Part shown: piece by piece, positions 39,550 to 46,603 of the stretch | Layout: the number at the start of each line of letters is the position of its first letter | How positions within the stretch are numbered: the first letter of the stretch is position 1 | Source of the DNA: Microbacterium sp. Bi121 | GTDB taxonomy: Bacteria; Actinomycetota; Actinomycetes; Actinomycetales; Microbacteriaceae | Reading direction: 5' to 3' | NCBI RefSeq assembly: GCF_918698005.1 | Contig: NZ_CAKKLJ010000010.1 | Location: 1-46,603 of the forward strand | Length of the DNA: 46,603 nucleotides | Notes under the pieces: generated by a model | Databases searched by the model: none | Told to the model about the DNA's origin: nothing | The model's input: only the letters and a program-made list of their open reading frames with translations | Program-made: the position numbers and the translations under genes

Positions 39550-40166
39550 TCCTCGCCGTCGACACCTCGCTGGGTACGGCCGTCGCCCTCATCGATTCCG
39601 ACGGTCAGGTGCGCGCCGACGCCTGCAGCCCCGATCCGCTCGGACACGCCGAGGTCATCGGCACCCTGCTGGAACGGACTGTGAGCGATATCGGCGATGG
39701 CGTCATCACGCATGTCGTGGCCGGGATGGGGCCCGGCCCTTTCACCGGCCTGCGGATCGGAATCGCCACGGCACGAGCGTTCGCGATCGGTCGCGGCATC
39801 CCCGTCGTCCCCGTCCCCAGCCACTTCGCCGCGGCCCTGTCCATCCTCGAGGCGGAGGCTCCGGAGGCCCGCTTCGCGATCGTCACCGACGCCCGCCGCC
39901 GCGAGGTGGCGATCTCCGTCTTCGACGGGGTGGATGCCGACGGCATCCCGAATCTCGTCGAACCCACCGTCCTCGTGCCCAGGTCCGGTGCGGATGCGCG
40001 GCTCGACGGCATCCACCAGATCGAGGTGGCGACACTCGACGCCGGCGCCCTCGCCCGTGTCGGGATGCTCGCGGCCCGCGCAGGCCGCGAGCTCACCGGC
40101 GTCGAGCCGATCTACCTGCGCCAGCCGGACGTCACCATCCCCGGCGCGCCGAAGCGGGTGAGCTGA
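39546..40166 (+). CDS. tsaB: tRNA threonylcarbamoyladenosine biosynthesis protein TsaB
   Basis: Inactive TsaD paralogue that scaffolds TsaD and TsaE in t6A synthesis. The 206-residue product has the ASKHA start ILAVDTSLGTAVALID and the conserved GMGPGPFTGLRIGIATARAF. GTG start in a GTGA overlap with the degenerate-GGDEF gene. Its usual partner tsaE is at 2656. TGATG overlap with rimI. Confidence 0.95.
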   Translation: MILAVDTSLGTAVALIDSDGQVRADACSPDPLGHAEVIGTLLERTVSDIGDGVITHVVAGMGPGPFTGLRIGIATARAFAIGRGIPVVPVPSHFAAALSILEAEAPEARFAIVTDARRREVAISVFDGVDADGIPNLVEPTVLVPRSGADARLDGIHQIEVATLDAGALARVGMLAARAGRELTGVEPIYLRQPDVTIPGAPKRVS

Positions 40167-40612
40167 TGACCATCCGCACCGCGACGCCAGCCGACCTCGA
40201 CGCGATCATGGCGCTCGAGAACGCCTCGTTCCCCACCGACGCCTGGAGCAGCGAGTCCATGGCCGCCGAACTCGCCACCGCGTACAGCCACTACATCGTC
40301 GATGAGGACGCCGGCGCCGTGATCGGGTACGCCGGGCTCCGATCCATTCCAGGAAACGCGGATGCCGACATCCAGACGATCGCGCTCGCCGAGGCGCGCA
40401 GGGGACAGGGCAGGGGCCGCGCCATGCTGCGCATGCTGCTGGCAGAGGCCACTGCTCGCGGGGCACGGGAGGTGTTCCTCGAGGTGCGAGCCGACAACCC
40501 GTCCGCCGAAGGCCTGTACCTGTCCGAGGGGTTCGAGGAGATCGGCCGCAGACCCCGCTACTACCAGCCCGACGATGTGGATGCCATCGTGATGAAGGTG
40601 AAACTCGCATGA
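40166..40612 (+). CDS. rimI: ribosomal protein N-acetyltransferase RimI
   Basis: GNAT acetyltransferase expected to acetylate the N-terminal alanine of ribosomal protein bS18. The 148-residue product has the acetyl-CoA motif A ([20 protein letters not shown]) and motif B ([20 protein letters not shown], then IGRRPRYY). It lies between tsaB and tsaD in the standard order, with overlaps on both sides. Confidence 0.93.
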   Translation: MTIRTATPADLDAIMALENASFPTDAWSSESMAAELATAYSHYIVDEDAGAVIGYAGLRSIPGNADADIQTIALAEARRGQGRGRAMLRMLLAEATARGAREVFLEVRADNPSAEGLYLSEGFEEIGRRPRYYQPDDVDAIVMKVKLA

Positions 40613-41730
40613 ACGAGCCACTGGCCTTGGAACCCCTGGTGCTGGGCATCGAGACGAGCTGCGACGAGACCGGCATCGGCATCGTCCGGGGTCGCACTCT
40701 GCTCTCGAACACCATCGCGTCGAGCATGGACGAGCACGCCCGCTACGGCGGCGTCGTGCCGGAGGTCGCCGCCCGCGCACACTTGGAAGCCCTGCAGCCG
40801 ACGATCGATGCCGCACTCGCCGAGGCGCAGGTCTCGCTCCACGATCTCGATGCCATCGCCGTCACCAGCGGCCCGGGTCTCGCCGGAGCCCTCATGGTGG
40901 GCGTCGGCGCGGCGAAGGGGCTCGCGGTCTCGCTGAACAAGCCGCTGTACGCCGTCAACCACCTGGTCGGGCACATCGCCGCCGACATCGTGACGCCGGA
41001 GTCCGAGCCGCTGGAGTACCCGACCATCGCGCTGCTGGTCTCGGGCGGACACACGTCGCTCCTGCACGTGCGCGATCTCACGACGGACGTCGAGCTGCTC
41101 GGCGAGACGATCGACGACGCAGCCGGCGAGGCATTCGACAAGGTCGCCCGCCTGCTCTCGCTGCCGTATCCCGGCGGACCAGAGATCGATCGCGCAGCCG
41201 ATTCCTCGCCGAGCGGAGCCGGCGACCCGAAGGCGATCCGCTTCCCTCGTGGGCTGTCGAAGGCCACCGACATGGCGAAGCACCGCTACGACTTCTCGTT
41301 CTCTGGACTGAAGACCGCTGTCGCGCGGTGGGTCGAGCGCGAGGAGGACGCCGGTCGCGCCCTGAGCGCGTCGCAGCGCGCCGATGTCGCCGCGAGCTTC
41401 CGCGAGGCGGTCGTCGACGTGCTCGTCACCAAGGCGCTCGCCGCGTGCGCCGACCGCGGCGTGCCGCGGCTGCTGCTCGGCGGAGGCGTCATCGCCAACA
41501 AGCGCCTCAGGGAGGTCGCGATCCAGCGCGCAGAGGCCGCCGGCGTCACGGTGCGCATTCCGCCGCTGAGTCTGTGCACCGACAACGGCGCGATGATCGC
41601 CGCGCTCGCCGCCGATCTCATCGCCTCAGGGCGTCGCCCTTCCACACTCGCGTTCGGTGCGGACTCGACGCTGCCCGTCACGGAGATCCAGGTCGCAGAA
41701 CGCGTGGAGACACAGGGGAGCGCCGCATGA
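40609..41730 (+). CDS. tsaD: tRNA N6-threonylcarbamoyltransferase TsaD
   Basis: Catalytic subunit that transfers the threonylcarbamoyl group to A37 of tRNA. The 373-residue product has the ASKHA motifs [15 protein letters not shown] and [14 protein letters not shown], the metal-binding HxxxH (H118, H122) in [10 protein letters not shown], and the C-terminal CTDNGAMIA. Somewhat longer than the roughly 340-residue norm. ATGA overlap with rimI and with the following membrane-protein gene. Confidence 0.97.
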   Translation: MNEPLALEPLVLGIETSCDETGIGIVRGRTLLSNTIASSMDEHARYGGVVPEVAARAHLEALQPTIDAALAEAQVSLHDLDAIAVTSGPGLAGALMVGVGAAKGLAVSLNKPLYAVNHLVGHIAADIVTPESEPLEYPTIALLVSGGHTSLLHVRDLTTDVELLGETIDDAAGEAFDKVARLLSLPYPGGPEIDRAADSSPSGAGDPKAIRFPRGLSKATDMAKHRYDFSFSGLKTAVARWVEREEDAGRALSASQRADVAASFREAVVDVLVTKALAACADRGVPRLLLGGGVIANKRLREVAIQRAEAAGVTVRIPPLSLCTDNGAMIAALAADLIASGRRPSTLAFGADSTLPVTEIQVAERVETQGSAA

Positions 41731-42191
41731 GCGACCTGGAACCGCAGAAGCAGCCGCAGGTCGAGCCTCCGCACCCCGAGGTCGAGCATCCGGCCGATCG
41801 CGCCCGTGTTCCTGGCGCCCCCCGCGGTGAGTACACGAAGATGCCCACCGGACCCGTGAGCACGGAACCCCTGGTCGCCAGCGGCCCGGCCGACACGGCG
41901 GGCATGGGGGCGGTGCAGTGGGCCCCGCACGATGAGCCTTCCGCCGATGACAACAGCCGTCTCGCTCCGTGGGCCCTCGTCGCCGCGATCGTGGCGCTCG
42001 TCGCCTCCTGGTTCGTCGGGTGGGGCATTCCGCTCGCGATCATCGCCGTGATCGCCGCGATCATGTCGCTGCGGCGGCCGGTCGAGAGCCGGGCGATCGC
42101 GACCTGGGCCCTGGTGCTCGGCCTCGCAGCCACGCTCTTCAGCCTGGGCTGGCTCATCTGGGCCGGGATGCAGCTCGAGAGAGTGGGATAA
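41727..42191 (+). CDS. DUF4190-like small membrane protein
   Basis: A 154-residue protein: a Pro/Glu-rich, presumably cytoplasmic N-terminal half (1-75) and two membrane helices (about 80-112 and 120-148) separated by the loop SLRRPVESR. The two-helix hairpin resembles the DUF4190 type common in actinobacteria, whose role is unknown. Coupled to tsaD (ATGA) and 3 nt upstream of the next gene, with TAA then AAGG before that start. Confidence 0.75.
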   Translation: MSDLEPQKQPQVEPPHPEVEHPADRARVPGAPRGEYTKMPTGPVSTEPLVASGPADTAGMGAVQWAPHDEPSADDNSRLAPWALVAAIVALVASWFVGWGIPLAIIAVIAAIMSLRRPVESRAIATWALVLGLAATLFSLGWLIWAGMQLERVG

Positions 42192-42194
42192 AGG

Positions 42195-43376
42195 ATGCCG
42201 GACGCCGACTCCTCCGCAGAGCTGCGGATGCTGCGTGCCAAGGCCTACGGCCCTGGCGGAGAACTGTCGGCGGACGAGCTTGCGCGCTTGCAGGAGCTCG
42301 AGGGGCGGCTTCGGCCGTCTGCGGCGGCTTCGCCGCCTCCGCTCAACGACCCGCAGGGAGACGACGGGCAGGGAGACGACGGGCAGGGAGACGACGGGCA
42401 GGAGGACCTCTTCGGGTCGTTGAGCGAGGAGCGCAGCAGCGAGACGACCCTTCGACAGGCTCAGGAACCACGGGCTGAGCAAGCGGAGCGCGCCGAAGCC
42501 TCCACAGAAGCTCCGGCCACAGTTCGCCGCCGCTGGCCGGTGGTCGCGGCATCCATCGTCGCGATCCTCGCGATCGGGTTCGGCATCGGGTGGGCGATCT
42601 GGGGCTGGGATGCGCGGTCGTTCGCACTGACCGCCGCTCACGGCGACGAACGCGCAGAACTCGAGAAGCAATACGATCCGGGCACGGTGATCGCCATGGC
42701 CGAACAGCACGGCGCCGTCGTCTGGCGGGCCGAGCGTTCCGACGGCGCGGAGACGTGCGTCATCATCACGCTGTCCGACCGCACCTCGAGCGGCTGCACG
42801 ACGTACGAGGAGCTCGAGAAGAACGGCTGGTGGCCATCCACCTCGATCACCGTCCCCGACGGGCAGGAGAACGCCGGACGATCCCTGTCCGCCGCGGTGC
42901 TGCGCACCGTCGATGGTGAGCTCGTGCCGTACATCCAACTCCAGTCCACTGACGACTGGGACTGGGAGTCCCAGTACTCCGAGGCTGAGCTCGCGCAGCT
43001 GAGGCAGATCGAGGCGGCCGGGTACAGGCCGGAGAACCTCAGCATCATCGGCAGCGATGGCGACACGAACATCTGGTACGACTGGGCGGGCCAGGGCCTG
43101 TGCATCATCGCCATCATCGACGACCAGGTCATGGACGACTGCGCGGAGGACGTCGGGGCCGACGTCGCGCTGAGCACCACGGTGGACGGTGTGCCGACGG
43201 ACTACATCCTCTCGCAGACGGAGATGCGCGGCCCGCAGTTCACGGTCGTCCGTCATCCGGCGCCGACCACGGTCGACTCCGAGACCGGGGATGTGATCGA
43301 TCCTTCCGGCGACGACCCGATGTTCGACGACCTCTTCAGCGACGATCCGGAGATCGACGACAAGACCGGCGAGTAG
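42195..43376 (+). CDS. single-pass membrane protein with REP-derived linker
   Basis: A 393-residue protein I do not recognise. N-terminal cytoplasmic part with a helical SHOCT-like segment (AELRMLRAKAYGPGGELSAD; LARLQELEGR), then a disordered stretch (43-110), one membrane helix (about 116-138), and an extracytoplasmic domain with paired cysteines (CVIITLSDRTSSGCTTYEEL and GLCIIAIIDDQVMDDCAE). The acidic tail is Asp-rich. The disordered stretch is built from REP-like DNA and three GDDGQ repeats. Ends 3 nt before the convergent methyltransferase gene. Confidence 0.7.
   Translation: MPDADSSAELRMLRAKAYGPGGELSADELARLQELEGRLRPSAAASPPPLNDPQGDDGQGDDGQGDDGQEDLFGSLSEERSSETTLRQAQEPRAEQAERAEASTEAPATVRRRWPVVAASIVAILAIGFGIGWAIWGWDARSFALTAAHGDERAELEKQYDPGTVIAMAEQHGAVVWRAERSDGAETCVIITLSDRTSSGCTTYEELEKNGWWPSTSITVPDGQENAGRSLSAAVLRTVDGELVPYIQLQSTDDWDWESQYSEAELAQLRQIEAAGYRPENLSIIGSDGDTNIWYDWAGQGLCIIAIIDDQVMDDCAEDVGADVALSTTVDGVPTDYILSQTEMRGPQFTVVRHPAPTTVDSETGDVIDPSGDDPMFDDLFSDDPEIDDKTGE
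42337..42465. repeat. REP-like blocks and 15-nt tandem repeat inside a coding sequence
   Basis: GCCTCCGCTCAACGACCCGC is the reverse complement of the fliK element B block. CAGGGAGACGACGGG is then repeated three times (42354-42398), encoding GDDGQ. GGGTCGTTGAGCGAG (around 42415) and CCCTTCGACAGGCTCAGG (42448-42465) follow. All stay in frame and encode PPLNDPQ and LRQAQ, as in FliK. Confidence 0.8.
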
Positions 43377-43379
43377 GTC

Positions 43380-44639
43380 TCAGACGCGGTCGGCGAGGAT
43401 CGCCATCCGCTTGTCGCCGACCCGCGTGAGGATGAGCGTCGCCGACTCCGTGCCGCGCAGGGTCAGCTTCTTGCGGAAGGCCGCGGGGTCGACATCCATC
43501 CCGCGCTTCTTGATCTCCAGGGTCCCGACGCCGTGCGCCTTCAGGATCTGGTTGATCGACTTGGGGTTCGCCGCTGCGACCTCGCGCACCCTGAACGACT
43601 GCACGAACGGGCTCGTCACCGCGGCATCCCCGGTGAGGTAGGCGATCTTCGGGTCGAGCATCCCGGCATCCAGGCTCCGGGCGACATCGCCGATCAGGCG
43701 CGCACGGATGACGGCGCCGTCCGGTTCGTGGACGAACGCGCCGAGCTCGCGGGTCTCGGCATCCTCAGAGTCCGCACCCGCCGTCAGCTCGTGAGACTCG
43801 TCGCCGCGCATCACCAGAGCCGATCGCCGCACGCCCTCGCGCGCCAGGGCGCCGGACCACACGACCAGCTCGACGACGCTGCCGTCCGCGCTGACCCACT
43901 GAGCCTCTGCGTCCGCGGGGAGCGCATCGCGATCGTGCGCTGGACCGAGCTTGATGCCAACGGGCATCCGTTCCGCCAGATCGAAGGCCCAGCCGAGCGA
44001 GGGGGAGTAGTCGGATGCCGTGACGCGCCGGGTCTCGCTGTGCCCAGCCGTGCGGCGGGCGGGGTCGAGCCACACCGCCGTGCGCTTCCCGCGGAGAATC
44101 GCAGCATCTTCGGAGGAATCGGCCGGTTCGCTCCGAAGTTCATGAAATTCTCCGAAGTTGGTGGTCACGAAGTCTTCCGCAGTGCCGTGCTGGACAGTGG
44201 CATCCTCCCCGAACGGAGCGAGGTTGTACGCGGCGATCGCCGCGGTGACCTCATCCGCATCCACCGCCCGCACGCTGAGCCCGGCGCCGGCGAACGCGAG
44301 GGAGTCGCCGCCGATCCCGCAACCCAGGTCCGCGACGCTCTCGATGCCGGCGCGGCGCATGCGACCGGCGTGCCGGGCCGCCACGCCCAGACGCGTAGCC
44401 TGCTCGAGGCCCGACCTCGTGAACAGCATCCGCTCGGCGAAGGCACCGAACTTCGCGAAACCCTTCGCACGCAGATGCGCCTGGCCGACGACGGCGGACA
44501 CGAGATCCGGGGAGCGACCAGCGGCGCGCAGCCGCGATACGGTCTGCGCCACTTCGGAGGTCGTGCTGATCGTCCCGACCTCGTCGAGCAGCCGAAGCCC
44601 CTCGGGGGTGAGCAGCGCGGTCAGCTCGGACATCTCCAC
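43380..44639 (-). CDS. class I SAM-dependent methyltransferase, THUMP-like C-terminus
   Basis: A 419-residue protein with SAM-binding motif I DLGCGIGGDS (104-113), the acidic VRAVDADEVT, and a motif IV-like WLDPARR. The C-terminal region (ANPKSINQILKAHGVGTLEI; KKRGMDVDPAAFRKKL) matches the THUMP-like domain found with such enzymes. An RNA substrate is plausible but not shown. Start GTG 44639 is preferred because TAGGCT lies 6 nt upstream; ATG 44633 is in frame. It is convergent with the gene at 42195. Confidence 0.85.
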   Translation of the reverse strand: MEMSELTALLTPEGLRLLDEVGTISTTSEVAQTVSRLRAAGRSPDLVSAVVGQAHLRAKGFAKFGAFAERMLFTRSGLEQATRLGVAARHAGRMRRAGIESVADLGCGIGGDSLAFAGAGLSVRAVDADEVTAAIAAYNLAPFGEDATVQHGTAEDFVTTNFGEFHELRSEPADSSEDAAILRGKRTAVWLDPARRTAGHSETRRVTASDYSPSLGWAFDLAERMPVGIKLGPAHDRDALPADAEAQWVSADGSVVELVVWSGALAREGVRRSALVMRGDESHELTAGADSEDAETRELGAFVHEPDGAVIRARLIGDVARSLDAGMLDPKIAYLTGDAAVTSPFVQSFRVREVAAANPKSINQILKAHGVGTLEIKKRGMDVDPAAFRKKLTLRGTESATLILTRVGDKRMAILADRV

Positions 44640-44670
44640 CCGCTCAGCCTAACGACCGAGCGGGTGGAGA
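44633..44670 (-). terminator. hairpin after the esterase gene, with the methyltransferase -10 box in its loop
   Basis: Perfect 13-bp arms (44633-44645 and 44658-44670) around a 12-nt loop, starting 8 nt after the esterase stop. The loop holds TAGGCT (minus strand, 44651-44646), which is 6 nt from the methyltransferase GTG at 44639. It may end esterase transcription exactly where the next gene's leaderless promoter starts. Confidence 0.7.
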
Positions 44671-44678
44671 CTGTCGCG

Positions 44679-46028
44679 TCAGCTGCAGGATGCGACGAGC
44701 GCGAACGACGCGTCGCCCGTCTGCATGAGGCTGGTGACGGTGGCGTCGCCCTGCCCCATGTACGCGAGAGAGCCCTTCGCGTAGTACGGGTTGTACGGGT
44801 TCACGCCGTACGACGTCGCGCGCCCAGCGGCCTTGTGATCCGCGTTGGATGCCGTGAAGCAGCCATCCGGATCAGGCGTGGGATCGGGGGTTGGCGTGGG
44901 GTCCGGCGTCGGCGTGGGGTCGGGGTCGGGATCCATGGCGTCGCGGTCGACGCGGCGGTTGTTGTCGAAGAAGAACTCCGTCACGTACGCCGGGTAGTCG
45001 ATGCTGTTCGCCGAGATGTAGTTGCCGCCGCTGCCCGCGCCCGCCGGCCACGCGTGACCGAGCCCGGTGTTCTGGATCAGCGAGACCCGAGGGCCGTCGC
45101 CGTCGGAGTAGAGGGTGCCGCTGCCGTTCGTGTTCGCACCGGGAAGACCCGAGAGTGAGAACGACGACGTCGATGCGGCACCGTACAGACCGGCCATGAT
45201 CTGCGCATTCAACGCGTTGTAGCCGGTTGCCACCGTCGTGTCGCTGCTGCCGTAGACGACCGACGTCAGCTGCGTGGCGAATCCGCTGGATCCCGTGCCC
45301 GCGAACGCGTTGCAGGTCGCCGTGCCCTGAGCCTTCGACACCGCGACAGCGCCGATCTGACCGGACGTCGTGCCGACCGTCGGTCCGGCGTCGATCCCGA
45401 TGCCGGCGAAGACAGTCGGCGCGAGGCATCCCATGACCATCGTCTCTCCGCCCCCGGACGACAGCCCGGAGATGTAGACCTGATCCGCGTCGATCCCGAG
45501 CGCGGAGCGTGCGGTGAGCGCCGAGACGAGATCGAGCAGGTTGTCGTCGTGGCGTGATGGCGCCGAACTGGAGTGGTTCGCGTCGTAGTAGTCCCAGCAG
45601 CCGAGCAGGACTCCGCCGTTCGGAGCGGAAGGGAGCGCCACGACCATCCCGTACTGTTCCGCGGTCGCAGCCCAGTTGCCGGCGTTCTGCAGATCGGACG
45701 AGGTCTGCACGCAGCCGTGCAGGCTCACCATCAGTGCGCGGCCGGCGGGGAGAGCCGCCTGCGTCGTCGGCGTGTAGAGCCGCACGGTCATACCGGCGAT
45801 CGTCTCGGACGACCACGTGCCGGGCGATGCGGCGGCGCCACCGCCGCCGGTGTCGGTGCCTCCGCCCTCGGTATTCGTGCAGCCGGGGAGACTCTCGAAT
45901 CCCGGCGGACACGTGATCGCCTGGGCTGCGGCCGGAATCCCGACCAGTGCGGCCAGCGAGAGCCCCACCGTGACGAGAGCGGCAGTGAGACGCCGTCGAG
46001 GCTTGCGTGTTGGTGATTGCAACGTCAT
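44679..46028 (-). CDS. secreted PHB-depolymerase-type esterase
   Basis: A 449-residue secreted alpha/beta hydrolase of the PHB depolymerase/feruloyl esterase type. The signal peptide (1-37, ending AAAQA) follows KPRRRL. The mature protein has an oxyanion segment SLHGCVQT, the nucleophile motif GLSSG (188-192, S190) and the histidine segment NTGLGHAWP. An Asp/Pro/Thr repeat linker leads to a C-terminal domain of about 60 residues (CFTASNADHKAAGRA... MGQG... SC) common in this family. The ATG at 46028 has AAGGAGG upstream. Substrate (polyester or ester-linked plant material) is unresolved. Confidence 0.9.
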   Translation of the reverse strand: MTLQSPTRKPRRRLTAALVTVGLSLAALVGIPAAAQAITCPPGFESLPGCTNTEGGGTDTGGGGAAASPGTWSSETIAGMTVRLYTPTTQAALPAGRALMVSLHGCVQTSSDLQNAGNWAATAEQYGMVVALPSAPNGGVLLGCWDYYDANHSSSAPSRHDDNLLDLVSALTARSALGIDADQVYISGLSSGGGETMVMGCLAPTVFAGIGIDAGPTVGTTSGQIGAVAVSKAQGTATCNAFAGTGSSGFATQLTSVVYGSSDTTVATGYNALNAQIMAGLYGAASTSSFSLSGLPGANTNGSGTLYSDGDGPRVSLIQNTGLGHAWPAGAGSGGNYISANSIDYPAYVTEFFFDNNRRVDRDAMDPDPDPTPTPDPTPTPDPTPDPDGCFTASNADHKAAGRATSYGVNPYNPYYAKGSLAYMGQGDATVTSLMQTGDASFALVASCS

Positions 46029-46100
46029 CGATCCTCCTTGATCGGTTTGCGCATCACCGTATATGAAAGCTGATTCAGGCAACAGGGGATGTGAGAAGGG

Positions 46101-46127
46101 CTGGCACTCGCATTGCGTGAGTGCCAG
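46101..46127 (+). promoter_or_regulatory. CIRCE operator 1
   Basis: CTGGCACTC, a 9-nt spacer and GAGTGCCAG form a perfect inverted repeat, a GC-rich variant of the HrcA-binding CIRCE element. It covers a -35-like TTGCGT (46113-46118). Confidence 0.92.
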
Positions 46128-46142
46128 CCGACCGCCTACACT
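46113..46142 (+). promoter_or_regulatory. groES promoter
   Basis: TTGCGT (46113-46118) and TACACT (46137-46142) with 18-nt spacing. The -35 overlaps CIRCE 1, and CIRCE 2 begins at about the transcript start, so HrcA binding would block initiation. Confidence 0.65.
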
Positions 46143-46146
46143 GTGA

Positions 46147-46173
46147 TTAGCACTCTCGGGTTGAGAGTGCGAA
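46147..46173 (+). promoter_or_regulatory. CIRCE operator 2
   Basis: TTAGCACTC, a 9-nt spacer and GAGTGCGAA. The left arm is the exact consensus; the right arm differs at one base. Two CIRCE sites before groES are typical of actinobacteria. Confidence 0.93.
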
Positions 46174-46213
46174 CGAGTCTTTCGTGTCAGCGTCAAGAAA
46201 GAAGAGGTAGACC

Positions 46214-46510
46214 GTGTCGGTTTCCATCAAGCCGCTCGAGGACCGCATCGTCATCAAGCAGGTCGAGGCCGAGCAGACCACCGCGAGTGGCCTGGTCATC
46301 CCCGACACCGCCAAGGAGAAGCCCCAGGAGGGCGAGGTCGTGGCCGTCGGCCCCGGCCGCATCGATGACAACGGCAACCGCGTCCCGCTCGACGTCGCCG
46401 TCGGCGACCGCGTGCTCTACAGCAAGTACGGCGGCACCGAGGTGAAGTTCGGCGCAGACGAGTTCCTCGTCCTGTCGGCCCGCGACGTCCTCGCCGTCGT
46501 CGTTCGCTGA
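46214..46510 (+). CDS. groES: co-chaperonin GroES
   Basis: Heptameric lid of the GroEL chaperonin. The 98-residue product has the start [20 protein letters not shown], the mobile loop [19 protein letters not shown], and the C-terminal [23 protein letters not shown] start at 46214 with AAGAGG 6 nt upstream. Controlled by two CIRCE sites. A strong hairpin follows, so groEL is not in the same short transcript. Confidence 0.98.
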   Translation: MSVSIKPLEDRIVIKQVEAEQTTASGLVIPDTAKEKPQEGEVVAVGPGRIDDNGNRVPLDVAVGDRVLYSKYGGTEVKFGADEFLVLSARDVLAVVVR

Positions 46511-46544
46511 GTGACTGTTCGCTGAGTCCCAGCAACACGTTTCT

Positions 46545-46578
46545 CGAAGGTCCGGATGCTTCGGCATCCGGACCTTCG
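46545..46578 (+). terminator. hairpin terminator after groES
   Basis: A perfect 15-bp stem (46545-46559 and 46564-46578) capped by a TTCG tetraloop, 35 nt after the groES stop. It separates groES from whatever follows. Confidence 0.88.
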
Positions 46579-46603
46579 TCGTATCCGGTGACCCCTACTG
46601 GCC

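Noticed and set aside
43533..45158. 541-codon + strand frame across the methyltransferase and esterase genes
   Set aside because: It is a shadow of two well-supported minus-strand genes and crosses their intergenic hairpin; its composition is typical of antisense GC-rich DNA.

Overview
This window is GC-rich chromosomal DNA of an actinobacterium, most likely a member of the Microbacteriaceae such as Microbacterium. That placement is inferred from base composition, GTG starts, short 4-base gene overlaps, a DUF222/HNH (13E12-type) protein, a Gram-positive flagellar set without L/P-ring genes, and the order acpS-alr-tsaE ... tsaB-rimI-tsaD ... groES. I saw no tRNA, rRNA, CRISPR array, transposase or integrase.

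Layout. Positions 1-3138 (+): an ArsR-type regulator with an SRPBCC protein, then acpS, alr and tsaE, with two nested-palindrome intergenic repeats. Positions 3159-25885 (mostly -): flagellar genes in blocks. These are csrA; flhA-flhB-fliR-fliQ-fliP-fliO-fliN-fliM; motB-motA-flbD; flgE-flgD-fliK-fliJ-fliI-fliH-fliG-fliF-fliE-flgC-flgB; and a small unknown gene with fliS-fliD-fliC. A CmtR-like metal sensor and a cation-efflux gene (+) sit inside this region at 12540-13558. A DUF222/HNH gene (26006-27346) and the flagellar sigma factor fliA (27419-28231) follow. On the + strand come flgN-flgK-flgL-fliW (28429-31612).

Positions 31733-39549 hold a signalling and exopolysaccharide module: an OmpR-type response regulator (+), an opposite-strand pair of a membrane GT2 polysaccharide synthase and a membrane-anchored GH18-like protein with two carbohydrate-binding modules, a histidine kinase (+), and a membrane protein with a degenerate GGDEF domain (+). 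Housekeeping order then resumes with tsaB-rimI-tsaD, two membrane proteins, a methyltransferase, a secreted PHB-depolymerase-type esterase and groES with two CIRCE operators.

How it works together: FliA would read at least five promoters of the form CTAA-N16-GCCGATAG (upstream of fliC, flgB, flbD, fliM and flgN). CsrA, antagonised by FliW, would control flagellin translation through a GGA-loop hairpin seen in the fliC leader. The two-component/GGDEF-like/GT2/GH18 block next to fliW is a candidate motility-to-matrix switch and is the least familiar part of the window. The whole motility plus signalling block separates tsaE from tsaB-rimI-tsaD, which are commonly neighbours in actinobacteria. 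Several genes share one start architecture, a TANNNT box exactly 6 nt before the start codon, which suggests leaderless mRNAs.
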